Positions 51,946-61,404 of a DNA stretch of 64,000 nt are shown here, one piece after another. The stretch lies in the NCBI GenBank assembly GCA_963719025.1, contig CAVRBK010000042.1, forward strand, positions 7,594 to 71,593. The letters are read 5' to 3'. Source of the stretch: Thiosocius sp963719025 (GTDB lineage: Bacteria > Pseudomonadota > Gammaproteobacteria > Chromatiales > Chromatiaceae). Every line of letters begins with the position of its first letter. Position 1 is the first letter of the stretch. The translations under genes and the position numbers were made by a program. The notes beneath the pieces are model-generated. The model did no database searches and was not told the origin of the DNA. It worked only from the letters and a program-made list of their open reading frames with translations.

Positions 51946-52804
51946 GGTTCACTCCGGAAATCACACGGACCACCTCGTCCAGAAGATCGAACTCGTGTGC
52001 AAGGTCGAAGAAATGATTGGCCCCCTTGACCGGCCGAAGCCGCACCGCACTGCCCCGCAGTGCATCCAGCCAGCGGCGGTCAATGCGATCATCCCTGTCA
52101 CCGAAAATCACCGTCACCGGTACGGGGCTGTCGCGCAGGGCCCGGCTCACTCGCTCGCCATCCCATGACAGGTAAGACATCAGATTGCCCGCCGTGGTCA
52201 CATAGTCGCGGCAATAACCCAGGGCGAAACTATCGAGTTCGTCTGCCCTGCTGACCGCCAGGTAGCTCTGGGCACGGACCGCAATCTCCGCCGCACTGGC
52301 GCCACCACTGAAATCGGCGAAATAGGTGAGGCTGATCAGCAGGGCGTGATCGATCGGGGGCGAGTCGACCATATCGAGCAGCGCAGCCAACTGGATACCG
52401 CCCGTGCTGTGGCCGATCACCACCGGTGGTTTGCCGGCCCGCCTGGCGAGCCAGTCGGTCCAGGCGTGCAGCTCGGCCACATCCTGCTGCATCGAATGGG
52501 TGTGAATCGCCTCGCAGGCCAGACTCTGCCGACGATGGCTCACGCCGAGGGTCAACGACGGGGTCAGCACGCTGTATCCCTCATCGGCGAGCGATTCGGC
52601 GAGACGCCGCACGGTGGGGAATTCGCGCGTCTGCAGGAAGCCGTGCAGGATCAGCACGGCCGGCTTCTCCGCGGCACCCGGCCAGTATTCGGCCTCTGCA
52701 ACCAGCCCGGAGCCCATGTCCAGCTGCATCCGCGCACTGCCCGCATGAGCCATTGCCGCCGTCACCACGAAGAGCAGCGAAAGCAACAACCGAGTTACAG
52801 CCAC
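51938..52804 (-). CDS. Secreted alpha/beta hydrolase
   Basis: 289 residues, GTG start at 52804 after GGGGGAG. Signal peptide 'LLLSLLFVVTAAMAHAGS'. Motifs: oxyanion 'AVLILHGFLQTREFPTVRRL', nucleophile elbow 'PPVVIGHSTGGIQLAALLDM' (GHSTG, Ser), acid strand 'PVTVIFGDRDDRIDRRWLDA' and the His in 'VKGANHFFDLAHEF'. Periplasmic or membrane-associated esterase-like enzyme of unknown substrate. Overlaps the GGDEF-EAL gene by 8 bases, so they form an operon. Confidence 0.85.
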   Translation of the reverse strand: MAVTRLLLSLLFVVTAAMAHAGSARMQLDMGSGLVAEAEYWPGAAEKPAVLILHGFLQTREFPTVRRLAESLADEGYSVLTPSLTLGVSHRRQSLACEAIHTHSMQQDVAELHAWTDWLARRAGKPPVVIGHSTGGIQLAALLDMVDSPPIDHALLISLTYFADFSGGASAAEIAVRAQSYLAVSRADELDSFALGYCRDYVTTAGNLMSYLSWDGERVSRALRDSPVPVTVIFGDRDDRIDRRWLDALRGSAVRLRPVKGANHFFDLAHEFDLLDEVVRVISGVNHG

Positions 52805-53045
52805 ATTCTCCCCCGATTAATTAGAATTCTTATGTAAGCCATTAAAACATAGCTTATTTCTATCACAGATTCACCGAAAGTTTTTGATCTGGACCAAAAC
52901 AGGCACAACGGGTCTGCCGCAGTGATGATTTGTCGGTGGACGGGAGAGGGCCGGGGACAGGCGCGCGCCGCGCAATCCGTCGCCAGATCGCCCGGTGACA
53001 ATGGCAGCCAGCGGGCCGGCCCGCGGGGGAAAGGCGGTTGAGGGA

Positions 53046-53537
53046 TCAGCAGGGGTTCGGGTGGTCAGACGCAAAACCAACGAAATCGCCGTTGCAGCCG
53101 CGCATGACATCGTCGCCAGAGGCCGTTGCGTCGGGGCCCTGGCTGAACAGGTCGTAGCCCTGCGGCAGCGTGCTGTTGTTCGAGACGGCACCGCCGGGGT
53201 CGGTCTTCACCCCGGGGCGCTGGTAGCGGTAGATACGAGCCCAAGGATCGAGCCAGGCCCGGGCGCCCGCCGGCGCCGTGGCGGTAGCGCCGAGCACGAC
53301 CTGGCCCGCCAGCAGGTAGACGCCGCGAACCGCCGTGTTGTTGGCATCCAGCGCGGCCAGATCGGAATCCAGCGCGAGGTCGTTCAACACCAGTTCGATC
53401 TGGTGTATGTCCTTGATCGCGGTGCCGATTCGCGCCTCGGCGATGTAGCCCTTGTAAACCGGTATGGCGATGGCAGCGATGATCGAGACGATCGCCACCG
53501 CAATCATCAGTTCGATCAGGGTGAACCCGCGTTGCAT
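53046..53537 (-). CDS. Type IV pilin-like / GspG-like pseudopilin
   Basis: Prepilin with the class III leader and cleavage site 'MQRGFTLIELMIAVAIVSI' (G before FTLIE; conserved Glu5), a long hydrophobic N-terminal helix, then a compact domain: 'GTAIKDIHQIELVLNDLALD', 'LDANNTAVRGVYLLAGQVVL' and 'GARAWLDPWARIYRYQRPGV', 'PGGAVSNNSTLPQGYDLFSQ', ending in a C-terminal disulfide pair (C145, C162 in about 163 residues). ATG 53537 chosen because GGGGAG lies 8 bases upstream. GspG-like features include the 'DPWARIYRYQRPG' block. No partner pilus genes adjoin it. Confidence 0.88.
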   Translation of the reverse strand: MQRGFTLIELMIAVAIVSIIAAIAIPVYKGYIAEARIGTAIKDIHQIELVLNDLALDSDLAALDANNTAVRGVYLLAGQVVLGATATAPAGARAWLDPWARIYRYQRPGVKTDPGGAVSNNSTLPQGYDLFSQGPDATASGDDVMRGCNGDFVGFASDHPNPC

Positions 53538-53768
53538 ATCCTGCACTCCCCGGCCATCTCGGCGACACTGAAAGAAAAACCGGGCCCTCGATGAGCCCGC
53601 CCGATCCCGGTCTGGTTAAACCATGGCCGCTTTATCGGCCGCTGACCGTGTGATCGGTCACACAATCCGCTGGGCAGGCCACCATCGGCGCCGCCTCACT
53701 CCGAGGATAGCGGCATACGGCAAGGTGAACTTGAACCACGGCACCGCGCCAAGCCGGTGGCCGGCCAT

Positions 53769-54585
53769 TCAGAACAGCGACGACGACAGCTCGTTGACCG
53801 CGACCAGCATGTCGCGATCGTCGGTCAGGGCCTGGGCCACGGAGGCGCGGCAGGCGACCACCGGATCGACGCCGGAATGGATCAGCTTGGCCGCGTGCAC
53901 CAGCAGGCGGGTCGAGGCACCCTCGTCGAGCCCCTGTCCTTTCAGGTTACGCGTCATGTGGGCGAACCTGACCAGCCGCCCGGCCAACTCGGCGTCCATC
54001 CCGGACTCGCGCTCGACGATCTTCTGCTCGAGGACCGGCGTCCGGGTAGTCGAACTCGAGGGCGACGAAGCGCTGGCGGGTCGACTGCTTGAGGTCCTTC
54101 AGCACCGACTGGTAGCCCGGGTTGTACGACATCGCCAGGCAGAAGCCCGGGGCCGCCTCGACCAGCTCGCCGATCTTTTCCATCGGCAGCACCCGGCGAT
54201 CGTCGGCCAGCGGATGGATGACCACGGTGGTGTCCTTGCGCGCCTCGACCACCTCGTCGAGATAGCAGATCGCGCCGGAGCGCACCGCCCGGGCCAGCGG
54301 CCCGTCGACCCAGGTGGTCTCGCCGCCCTTGACCAGGAAACGCCCGACCAGGTCGGACGCGGTCAGGTCGTCGTGGCAGGACACGGTGATCAGCGGGCGC
54401 TTGAGGCGCCACGCCATGTGCTCCATGAAGCGCGTCTTGCCGCAGCCGGTCGGCCCCTTCAGCAGTACCGGCAGGTGGTTGCGGTAGGCGGCCTCGAACA
54501 CATCGATTTCGTCGCCGACCGGCTGATAATACGGCTCGTCGGTGATGTAGTTCTCTTCCGGTCGGAGGGTCTTGGCGTCGGTCAA
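53769..54585 (-). CDS. CbbQ/NorQ-like AAA+ ATPase, one frameshift
   Basis: MoxR-class AAA+ ATPase. Walker A 'PVLLKGPTGCGKTRFMEHMA', 'LITVSCHDDLTASDLVGRFL', Walker B 'AICYLDEVVEARKDTTVVIH', sensor 'PGFCLAMSYNPGYQSVLKDL', 'KQSTRQRFVALEFDYP'. An extra G near 54030 shifts the frame; it continues 'LTDDRDMLVAVNELSSSLF' to the end. Start is probably TTG 54585, 8 bases from GGAG. About 270 residues, normal for CbbQ. Its partner CbbO-like gene is 4.2 kb away beyond three unrelated genes. Confidence 0.84.
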
Positions 54586-55178
54586 AGGTCTGACTCCGGA
54601 GCTGCGCGGTGGGTTATTTCGGCTGCGAAGGCTAACCAGCGCCCGGGCTCGAGACAACCCTGCGGTCCATCGTGGCATTGCCGGGGCGTGGCCGGCACCT
54701 GCGGGCCGCGCAGTGAGGCGCTGGGACGCAGCGCAACCTGGATTGCGGGCTGATGCGGCGCATCCGCCGGAATGGCGGCAGGCGGCTGTCATTGCGACAC
54801 AACGCGGCAGAATCCGTGATTCCCGCGCAGGCGGGAATCCACCCGGCAAGCGAAAAAGGAGGCATGGTCTGATCCAATCCAGCTGACGGCAAAAAAGGGC
54901 TTCTCCCACGTAAACGCAAACGCGTCGCACTCAATAAATCAATGCCTTAGGTGCATACGCGGCGTCTATTAGTGCATCGGAAAATTCGATTGTTCGCGCA
55001 TAGCGATGGGCTGCCAACGGGAGTATCGTTGTCGGTCCTTGAAAAGACCGGCTTCCGCCCCCAGGCGCGCCGGTCTTCCACATTGAAGAATTCCGGGCCG
55101 TTTGGCCCGCCTGCGATCGCGACCCCAGGGCCCGGTCGCACGAAAAGATTCATCACTATCCGCGACGGAGGACTATCC
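54586..55178. other. Intergenic region with repeat and leader of qmoA
   Basis: About 590 bases between cbbQ and qmoA. It contains a REP-like palindrome (54818-54839) and no supported gene: the frame open from 54951 has no ribosome site or family similarity before the qmoA ATG at 55179. The AT-rich stretch 54918-54990 is the best candidate for the qmo promoter, but no clear -35/-10 could be fixed. Confidence 0.45.
54818..54839. repeat. REP-like palindrome
   Basis: GATTCCCGCGCAGGCGGGAATC forms a 9-base stem (GATTCCCGC with its complement) around GCAG. This is the classic dispersed proteobacterial element; a diverged copy is at 18528-18556. Confidence 0.75.
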
Positions 55179-56456
55179 ATGACGGAAGTCGTAGCCACCA
55201 ACGAGACCATTCTCGTCGTCGGTGGCGGCATCAGTGGCATGACAGCCGCACTTGAAGCCGCCGAGACCGGGAAGCAGGTCGTGCTGGTCGAAAAGCGCCC
55301 CTATTTGGGCGGCCGAGTAAGCCAGTTGTACAAGTACTTCCCCAAGCTCTGCCACCCCACCTGCGGGCTGGAGATCAACCAGCGCCGGGCCAAGATGAAC
55401 CCGAACCTGACCATCCTGACGATGGCCGAGGTGACCGGGATCGAGGGCGAAGCGGGCGCCTACACGGCGACCGTCAAGCTGGCACCGCGCTACGTCAACG
55501 ACAACTGCACCGGTTGCGGGGATTGTGCCAAGGCCGTCGAGACCGAGTTCGACGACGAGTACAACTACGGCATGAGCAAGCGCAAGGGCGCCTACCTGCC
55601 GCACGTCATGGCCCATCCGATGCAGTACGTCATCGACCCGCGCATCATCGGCACCGATGACGCGCAGAAGGCGAAAGACGCGTGCAAGTACGGTGCCGTC
55701 GACCTCGACATGGAAGAGCGCGAGATCAGGTTTCCGGCAGGTGCGGTGATCTGGGCGACCGGCTGGCAGCCGTACGATGCGGCCAAGATCCAGCCCTACG
55801 GCTACGACCGCTTCGACAACGTCATCACCAACGTCGAATTCGAGCGCATGGCCGACCCGAAGGGTCCGACCGGCGGCAAGATCGTGCGCAAGGACGGCAA
55901 AGAGGCCAGGAACGTGGCCTTCATCCAGTGCGCCGGTTCGCGTGACCGCAACCACCTGTATCACTGCTCGCGCATCTGCTGCATGGCCTCGCTGAAGCAG
56001 ACCCACTACGTGGTCGACGCCTACGACGACGCCCAGGTGACGATCTACTACATCGATATCCGTGCGATCGACCGTTTCGAAGACTTCTACCAGACCGTGA
56101 AGAACATGCAAAACGTGACCTTCACCAAGTCCAAGGTCGCCAACGTGATCACCGACAAGGAAGGCAATCCGATCTGTAAGGGCGTGGACACCGAGGGTTA
56201 TCACCGCTACGAGAACACCCATGATCTCGTGGTTCTCGCCACCGGTATGGAGCCGTCGGTCGCCAAGAGCGATTTCCCGGTCGATATCGTGATCAATCGT
56301 GAAGGCTTCATCGAGCCGGACGCCGCCAACGGCGGTGTGTTCGCCGCGGGTTCGGCATCCGACGCACTGGATGTGAACCGCGCAGTACAGCATGCAACCG
56401 GCGCCGCCCTGAAGGCCATTCAGGTGGTAAATCGGGTTGCAGGAGCGGAGGGCTAA
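55179..56456 (+). CDS. qmoA: QmoA, HdrA-like FAD protein of the Qmo complex
   Basis: Flavoprotein subunit of the quinone-interacting membrane-bound oxidoreductase that couples APS reductase to the quinone pool. ATG 55179 after GGAGGA. FAD site 'TILVVGGGISGMTAALEAAE'; cysteine-rich 'YKYFPKLCHPTCGLEINQRR'; 'VNDNCTGCGDCAKAVETEFD', an Fe-S binding block; 'VAFIQCAGSRDRNHLYHCSR' and 'LVVLATGMEPSV'; ending 'GAALKAIQVVNRVAGAEG'. 425 residues, one frame, typical. First gene of qmoA-qmoB-hdrC-hdrB with only 3 bases before qmoB. Confidence 0.93.
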   Translation: MTEVVATNETILVVGGGISGMTAALEAAETGKQVVLVEKRPYLGGRVSQLYKYFPKLCHPTCGLEINQRRAKMNPNLTILTMAEVTGIEGEAGAYTATVKLAPRYVNDNCTGCGDCAKAVETEFDDEYNYGMSKRKGAYLPHVMAHPMQYVIDPRIIGTDDAQKAKDACKYGAVDLDMEEREIRFPAGAVIWATGWQPYDAAKIQPYGYDRFDNVITNVEFERMADPKGPTGGKIVRKDGKEARNVAFIQCAGSRDRNHLYHCSRICCMASLKQTHYVVDAYDDAQVTIYYIDIRAIDRFEDFYQTVKNMQNVTFTKSKVANVITDKEGNPICKGVDTEGYHRYENTHDLVVLATGMEPSVAKSDFPVDIVINREGFIEPDAANGGVFAAGSASDALDVNRAVQHATGAALKAIQVVNRVAGAEG

Positions 56457-56459
56457 GCA

Positions 56460-58752
56460 ATGGCAGACGATAAGAAAATGGCAGGCTTTGTCTGCACCGG
56501 CTGTGGCATCGGCGAGCGTCTCGACGCCGGCCAGCTGGAACAGACCGCCAAGCGCGACGGCAAGATGGCCACCTGCGTGCAGCACGAGATGCTGTGCAGC
56601 AAGGAAGGCGTGCAGTCGATCCGTGACGCCATCGACAACGATGGCGCCACCCACATCATGATCGCGGCATGCTCGCGGCGGGCCAAGGTCGAGGCATTCA
56701 GCTTCAACGACGTGGCCATGTCGCGCGCCAACCTGCGTGAAGGCGTTATCTGGTCACGTCCGGATACCGACGAGAATCGCGAGACCACGCAGGAAATGGC
56801 GGACGACTACATCCGCATGGCCTGCGCCGAGGTCAAGTTCATGACCAAGCCGAGCACATCTGGCGAGCAGGAGATGACCAAGAGCATCCTGGTTGTCGGT
56901 GGCGGCGTTACCGGCATGACCGCGGCGCTCGAAACCGCGGCGGCGGGCTTCCCGGTACACCTGGTCGAGAAGACCGGCGAACTGGGCGGCTGGGCGGCCA
57001 AGTGGCACAAGCGTATCCCGGGTCGTGCAGCGGCCGACGGTGTGTCCAATGGCACCAACGTCGACCTGCCGATGCCGATGGACAACGACATCGCCGACAT
57101 GATCGCGGCAGTTGAAGGCAACGATCTGATCACGGTGCACATGAACAGCACCCTGACCAAGACCTCGGGCGCACCGGGTCGCTTCTCGGCGGACATCACC
57201 ACCGAGTCGGGCGGCACCAGCACCGAGAACTTCGGCGCCATCATCCAGGCCTCGGGCTGGAAGGAATTCGACGCCTCGGTGATCCCCTCACTCGGTTCGA
57301 GCAACGCCGACGTGGTCAGCAACGTCGAGCTTGAAGCCCTGGCCAAGGCGGCCGGCGACGGCCCGATCAAGCGTCCGTCGGATGGCAAAGAGGTCAAATC
57401 GGTGGTGTTCGTGCAGAACGCCGGCCAGGCCTCGACCGAAGAAGGCCACCTGCCCTACCACTCTGGCATCGGTGACCTGATCGCGATCAAGCAGGCCATG
57501 TACTTCAAGGCCCAGAACGGCAAGGACTGTGACACCACGATCCTGTTCGACAACCTGCGCACCCCGGGTGCCGCCGGCGAGGACTTCTACCGCTCCGGTC
57601 AGCAGAGCATGGTGATCTTCTCCAAGGGCGAGGTTGGCGAGGTGACCAGCTCCGGCAACGGCGCATCGGTCAGCTTCAAGGACCTGATCCTCGACGAAGA
57701 CGTCAGCCTGGACGCCGACCTGGTCGTGCTCGACCTGGGCATGGTGCCGAACTCCGGCCCCGATCCCTATGCGGCCAACGAGTCGCAGGAAGGCATGAGC
57801 GACGAAGAGAAGTCCGATGCGAACGATGCCGCCGAGATCGCCATCCCGGTCGACTCGATCCTCGCACTGGACTATCGCCAGGGCTCGGACCTGCCGCAGC
57901 TGAAGTGGGGCTTCACCGACTCGCACTTCATCTGCTTCCCGTACGAGACCCGCCGCACCGGCATCTACGCCTGTGGCCCGGTACGCCGTCCGATGGACAT
58001 CAAGCAGGCCCAGGACGACGCTACCGGCGCCGCGATGAAGGCGATCCAGGCGGCCGTCAATGCCGGCCAGGGTTCGGCCGCCCATCCGCGTGTCGGTGAC
58101 CTGTCCTACCCGTCGTTCCGCAAGGAAGGCTGCACCCAGTGCAAACGCTGCACCGTGGAATGCCCGTTCGGCGCGATCAACGAAGACGAACAGCGTTACC
58201 CGCAGTTCAACGAGTCACGCTGCCGCCGCTGCGGTACCTGCATGGGCGCCTGCCCGGTGCGCGTCATCTCGTTCGAGAACTACTCGATCGATACCGTCGG
58301 CCAGCAGATCAAGAACGTCGAGGTACCGGACGAGTTCGAGGAGAAGCCGCGTATCCTGGTCCTGGCCTGCGAGAACGACGCCTACCCGGCACTCGACCAG
58401 GCCGCCATGAGTGGCCAGGAGATCAGCCCCTGGGCGCGCGTCATCCCGGTCCGCTGCCTTGGTTCGGTCTCGCTGTCATGGGTCACCGACTGCCATGAAC
58501 AACGGCTACGACGGCATCATCATGATGGGCTGCCAGCGTGGTGACGACTACCAGTGTCACTTCGTACGTGGCTCGGCCATGGCCGCCGAGCGTATGGCCA
58601 AGGTCGGCGACACCCTGTCCACCCTCAATCTCGAACCCGAGCGCGTGATCGTGCACGAGGTCGCCATCACCGACATCGAGCGCGCACCGCGCCTGATCAA
58701 GGAGATGGAAGAGGTCGTCGAAAGAGTGGGCATGAGCCCCTTCAAGTTCTAA
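56460..58752 (+). CDS. qmoB: QmoB, HdrA-like flavoprotein fused to MvhD-like domain, one frameshift
   Basis: Second Qmo subunit. An N-terminal domain with cysteines ('AGFVCTGCGIGERLDAGQ', 'QHEMLCSKEGVQ'), FAD domain 'ILVVGGGVTGMTAALETAAA', two 4Fe-4S ferredoxin motifs 'CTQCKRCTVECPFGAI' and 'CRRCGTCMGACPVRVISFE', and a C-terminal MvhD-like part ('GYDGIIMMGCQRGDDYQCHF'). An extra base near 58490 breaks the frame just before this part. About 763 residues when joined. It starts 3 bases after qmoA's stop and ends 12 bases before hdrC. Confidence 0.92.
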
Positions 58753-58764
58753 GCGAGGTTGGTT

Positions 58765-59386
58765 ATGAGCGATATGAACAATGCAATGGTCGACAAGTAT
58801 CGCAACAGCTTCCTGTCGGAAGTTGAGCAGAACGTCGAAGAGGGTGAGTGGGTCAAGATGTGCATGCAGTGTGGCGTGTGCGCCGGCTCCTGTCCGCTGG
58901 GCGATGCCTGGGAACACACCCCGCAGAAGATCTTCATGATGATCCGGGCCGGCAAGCGTGACGAGGTGCTGCAGTCCGACTCGATGTGGATGTGCACCTC
59001 CTGCTACAACTGCATCGTGCGTTGTCCGCGCGAACTGCCGATCACCCACATCATGCACGGCCTGGCGCACTACGCGAAGCGCCTGGGCATCGTGCCCAAG
59101 GGTCAGCCGACAGCCAAGTTCGCCCAGCTGTTCTGGGACAACCTGATGAAGAAAGGTCGCGTCAACGAGCTCAAGCTCGGCGTGGACCTGTACTTCGAAG
59201 GTTCGGCGAAGGCATGAAGACCGCACTGAAGAACAAGGACATCGGCCTTGCCATGTTGAAGGCCAAGCGCATGAATCCCATGGAGATCTTGGGCGGTCAC
59301 GCGGTCAAAGACCTGTCCGGGTTCCAGAAGGTCATCAAGAAGGCCCAGGAACTCGAAGACGCCCGCATCGCCAAGCACGGCGGTAA
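58765..59386 (+). CDS. HdrC-like iron-sulfur protein replacing QmoC, frameshifted
   Basis: Soluble [4Fe-4S] protein. 'KMCMQCGVCAGSCPLGDAWE' and 'WMCTSCYNCIVRCPRELPIT' are the two CxxCxxCxxxCP motifs of HdrC. The frame stops at 59217; an ATG at 59214 overlaps it and continues in another frame with 'TALKNKDIGLAMLKAKRMNP' and 'IKKAQELEDARIAKHGG', which is the expected HdrC C-terminus. So one missing base near 59201 is the likely cause; a second indel is needed to reach the TAA at 59384. About 205 residues. No membrane (QmoC-type) segment is attached. Confidence 0.85.
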
Positions 59387-59401
59387 CAGGAGTAAGTATC
59401 C

Positions 59402-60301
59402 ATGGCAAAACGTGAATATTCTTTCTACCCCGGATGCTCCTCGCAGAAAGGCGCATCCTCGTCCAACTACCTGGTCTCGGTGCAGACCATGTGCGAAGAG
59501 CTGGACATCCAGCTCAACGAGATCCCGGACTGGAACTGCTGTTCGGCCTCGATCGGCTATGCCGGTGGCGGTGAGCTGCCGCGCCTGGCGCTGTCGGCAC
59601 GCAACATCGCACTGTCCGAGGAACACAACCCCGGTCAGGAGATCGTCGCCACCTGCGCCGCCTGCTGGCTCGCCACCCGCGAGACCCAGGAGCGCCTGCA
59701 GCACGACGAGGGCCTGCTGGCCGAGACCAACACGGCCCTGGCCGAGGCCGGCCTGACGCTGAAGAACGACGCCCCGATCAAGCACATGGCCGAGGTCCTG
59801 ATCCAGGACATCGGTTACGACGCGATCGGCGAGAAGGTCAAGAAGCCGCTGGAAGGCATCAAGATCGCCGGCTATGTCGGCTGTCAGACCAACCGTCCGT
59901 TCGGCATCGCCGGCGAGAGCTACGAGAATCCGAAGTACCTGGACAAGCTGGTCGAGACCCTGGGTGCGGATTCGATCCCGGACTACGAGAAGAAGGTGCA
60001 ATGCTGCGGCGGCGCGCTGGCCTTCTCCGAGCCGGAGAAGTCACAGGAGATGATCAAGGGCATCATCGAGTCGGCCTACGACCACGGCGCCGACATGATC
60101 GTGACCCCCTGCCCGGTATGCCAGATGAACGTCGAGGTCTACCAGGACCAGATCAACGCCACCCACGGCACCAAGTTCAAGATGCCGGTGGTGTACTACT
60201 CGACCCTGATGTCGGTCGCCTACGGCCGCTCGGCCAAGGACGCCGCGCTGAACGGCCAGGTGATCCCGGCCAAGAAGCTGGAAGAGATCGCCAACAAGTA
60301 G
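59402..60301 (+). CDS. HdrB-like CCG-domain protein
   Basis: Disulfide-reductase-type subunit with two CCG domains binding a noncubane [4Fe-4S] cluster. First: 'YPGCSSQKG', 'WNCCSASIGYAGG', 'TCAACWLAT'. Second: 'GYVGCQTNRPFG', 'VQCCGGALAFSEPEKSQEMI', 'TPCPVCQMNVEVYQ'. 299 residues in one frame, start ATG 59402, 6 bases after AGGAG. In place of QmoC in this operon, HdrCB would accept or supply electrons to QmoAB. Followed by a repeat and a terminator. Confidence 0.92.
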   Translation: MAKREYSFYPGCSSQKGASSSNYLVSVQTMCEELDIQLNEIPDWNCCSASIGYAGGGELPRLALSARNIALSEEHNPGQEIVATCAACWLATRETQERLQHDEGLLAETNTALAEAGLTLKNDAPIKHMAEVLIQDIGYDAIGEKVKKPLEGIKIAGYVGCQTNRPFGIAGESYENPKYLDKLVETLGADSIPDYEKKVQCCGGALAFSEPEKSQEMIKGIIESAYDHGADMIVTPCPVCQMNVEVYQDQINATHGTKFKMPVVYYSTLMSVAYGRSAKDAALNGQVIPAKKLEEIANK

Positions 60302-60340
60302 GGCTGTGCCCGACGCTGCGGCAGGCAAAGCCTGCCCTAC
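60301..60340. repeat. Dispersed GCAGGCAAAGCCTGC palindromic element
   Basis: GGGCTGTGCCCGACGCTGCG, then GGCAGGCAAAGCCTGCCCTA, with GGCAGGC/GCCTGCC arms around AAA. The composition resembles repeats dispersed through sulfur-oxidiser genomes; a genome search is needed to show that it recurs. It sits directly after hdrB, before the terminator. Confidence 0.5.
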
Positions 60341-60352
60341 CGACCGAATGAA

Positions 60353-60377
60353 CCCCGCCTCCGAGGCGGGGTTTTTT
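60353..60377 (+). terminator. Rho-independent terminator of the qmo-hdr operon
   Basis: CCCCGCCT (60353-60360), loop CCG, AGGCGGGG (60364-60371), then six T. It is 52 bases past the hdrB stop. Confidence 0.9.
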
Positions 60378-60510
60378 ATGGCCCGCCGCTCACGCCACAG
60401 TGTGGCTTTTAGTCCAAAGTTTCGACCCACCTAAAAGCCCGAGGCATTTATTTCGCGGTAAAAAGTATATTAACGATAACCAATATTTTATGAGCAGCAA
60501 GGAGAGGGCG

Positions 60511-60940
60511 ATGAAAAAACATGCCATGCTTTCGTTGCTGGCCGCGATTCTGATCTCAGCGGCCAGCAGTTCATCCGCGTGGTGGGGCAACAGCCGGGGT
60601 GGCGGTTGGAACCCTTACGACCCCTGGGACCCACGCTATTGGGCTGAGGAGTTCTTCGGCGGCGGCTGGGGGGGCTACGGTGGTGGCCCGGGGAATAGGC
60701 GGCGGACCATGGGGCTATGGTGGCCCCTGGGGGGGCTATGGTTACCCCTCCTATGGCGGCTATGGCTATCCCTACTATGCCGGTTACGGCTATGGCCCCT
60801 GGGGAGGTTACGGCGCTCCCTACTACGCTGGCGGCTACTGGCCTTCCCACGGGGGCTGGGGCTATGCCCCGTATGCCGCAGTCCCGGCACAGACGGCTAC
60901 CAAGGCAAAGTCCAAACCCAAGGCAAAGCAGAGCAGTTAG
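60511..60940 (+). CDS. Gly/Tyr-rich secreted protein, probable sulfur-globule envelope protein, frameshifted
   Basis: About 142 residues. A signal peptide (MKKHAMLSLLAAILISAASSS, ending in Ala-Trp-Trp) precedes a Gly/Tyr/Trp/Pro-rich repeat region: 'GGWGGYGGGP', then across an indel near 60695 'GGGPWGYGGPWGGYGYPSYG', 'GYGYPYYAGYGYGPWGGYGA', and a Lys-rich tail 'KAKSKPKAKQSS'. Such composition with a signal peptide fits the CV1/CV2-type proteins that coat sulfur globules in purple sulfur bacteria. The assignment rests on composition and on the neighbouring qmo/apr genes. GGAGAG lies 5 bases before ATG 60511. A terminator follows at 60958. Confidence 0.72.
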
Positions 60941-60957
60941 TCCCGCTCAGCAACCGG

Positions 60958-60987
60958 AAAAACCCGCGGCCAATGCCGCGGGTTTTT
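60958..60987. terminator. Bidirectional rho-independent terminator
   Basis: A5 (60958-60962), CCCGCGGC, CAAT loop, GCCGCGGG, T5 (60983-60987). It ends the Gly/Tyr-rich gene, 17 bases past its stop. Confidence 0.9.
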
Positions 60988-61095
60988 CAAACGAAGACAC
61001 ATTTGTGAGCAATCGCGAACCGGTCCAGCACACCGGCTCCCCGATTCCTGGCTAAACCCGCGAATCAAGCCCGTCGTCAGCAATACGGACCCGCA

Positions 61096-61371
61096 ATGGA
61101 CAATCTGGTCGTCTGGTTGATCATCATCGCGTTTTACGCCCCGCTGCACTATCTGCTGCCGGTACTCGTCCTGTTCATCACCGGCAGGGAGTCAGAGGAG
61201 GTGCGTGAACGGCTGATACGTCGCGCATTGATCGACTCGACCCTGTCGATGGTGGGCGCCTTTGCGATCGTGATCTATCTCACCGAGCAGGAGATGATGT
61301 CAGCGGCCATGCTGATCCTGCTGCTGTCGATGCTGTTATCCCTTTATCGGGATCTGGCGGCATCGGCGTGA
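61096..61371 (+). CDS. Small membrane protein, 91 residues
   Basis: Start ATG 61096. Three hydrophobic stretches: 'LVVWLIIIAFYAPLHYLLPV', 'STLSMVGAFAIVIYLTEQEM' and 'AAMLILLLSMLLSLYRDLAA', with the basic, charged loop 'GRESEEVRERLIRRALIDST' between the first two. No family recognised. It lies between the globule-protein terminator and the first CGCAGAG repeat element. Confidence 0.65.
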   Translation: MDNLVVWLIIIAFYAPLHYLLPVLVLFITGRESEEVRERLIRRALIDSTLSMVGAFAIVIYLTEQEMMSAAMLILLLSMLLSLYRDLAASA

Positions 61372-61404
61372 GATTACACAGGCGGAGGGCTCCTGACCGA
61401 GTCT

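Noticed and set aside
54951..55178. Extended N-terminus of QmoA
   Set aside because: No family similarity upstream of 55179, and GGAGGA lies correctly before that ATG.
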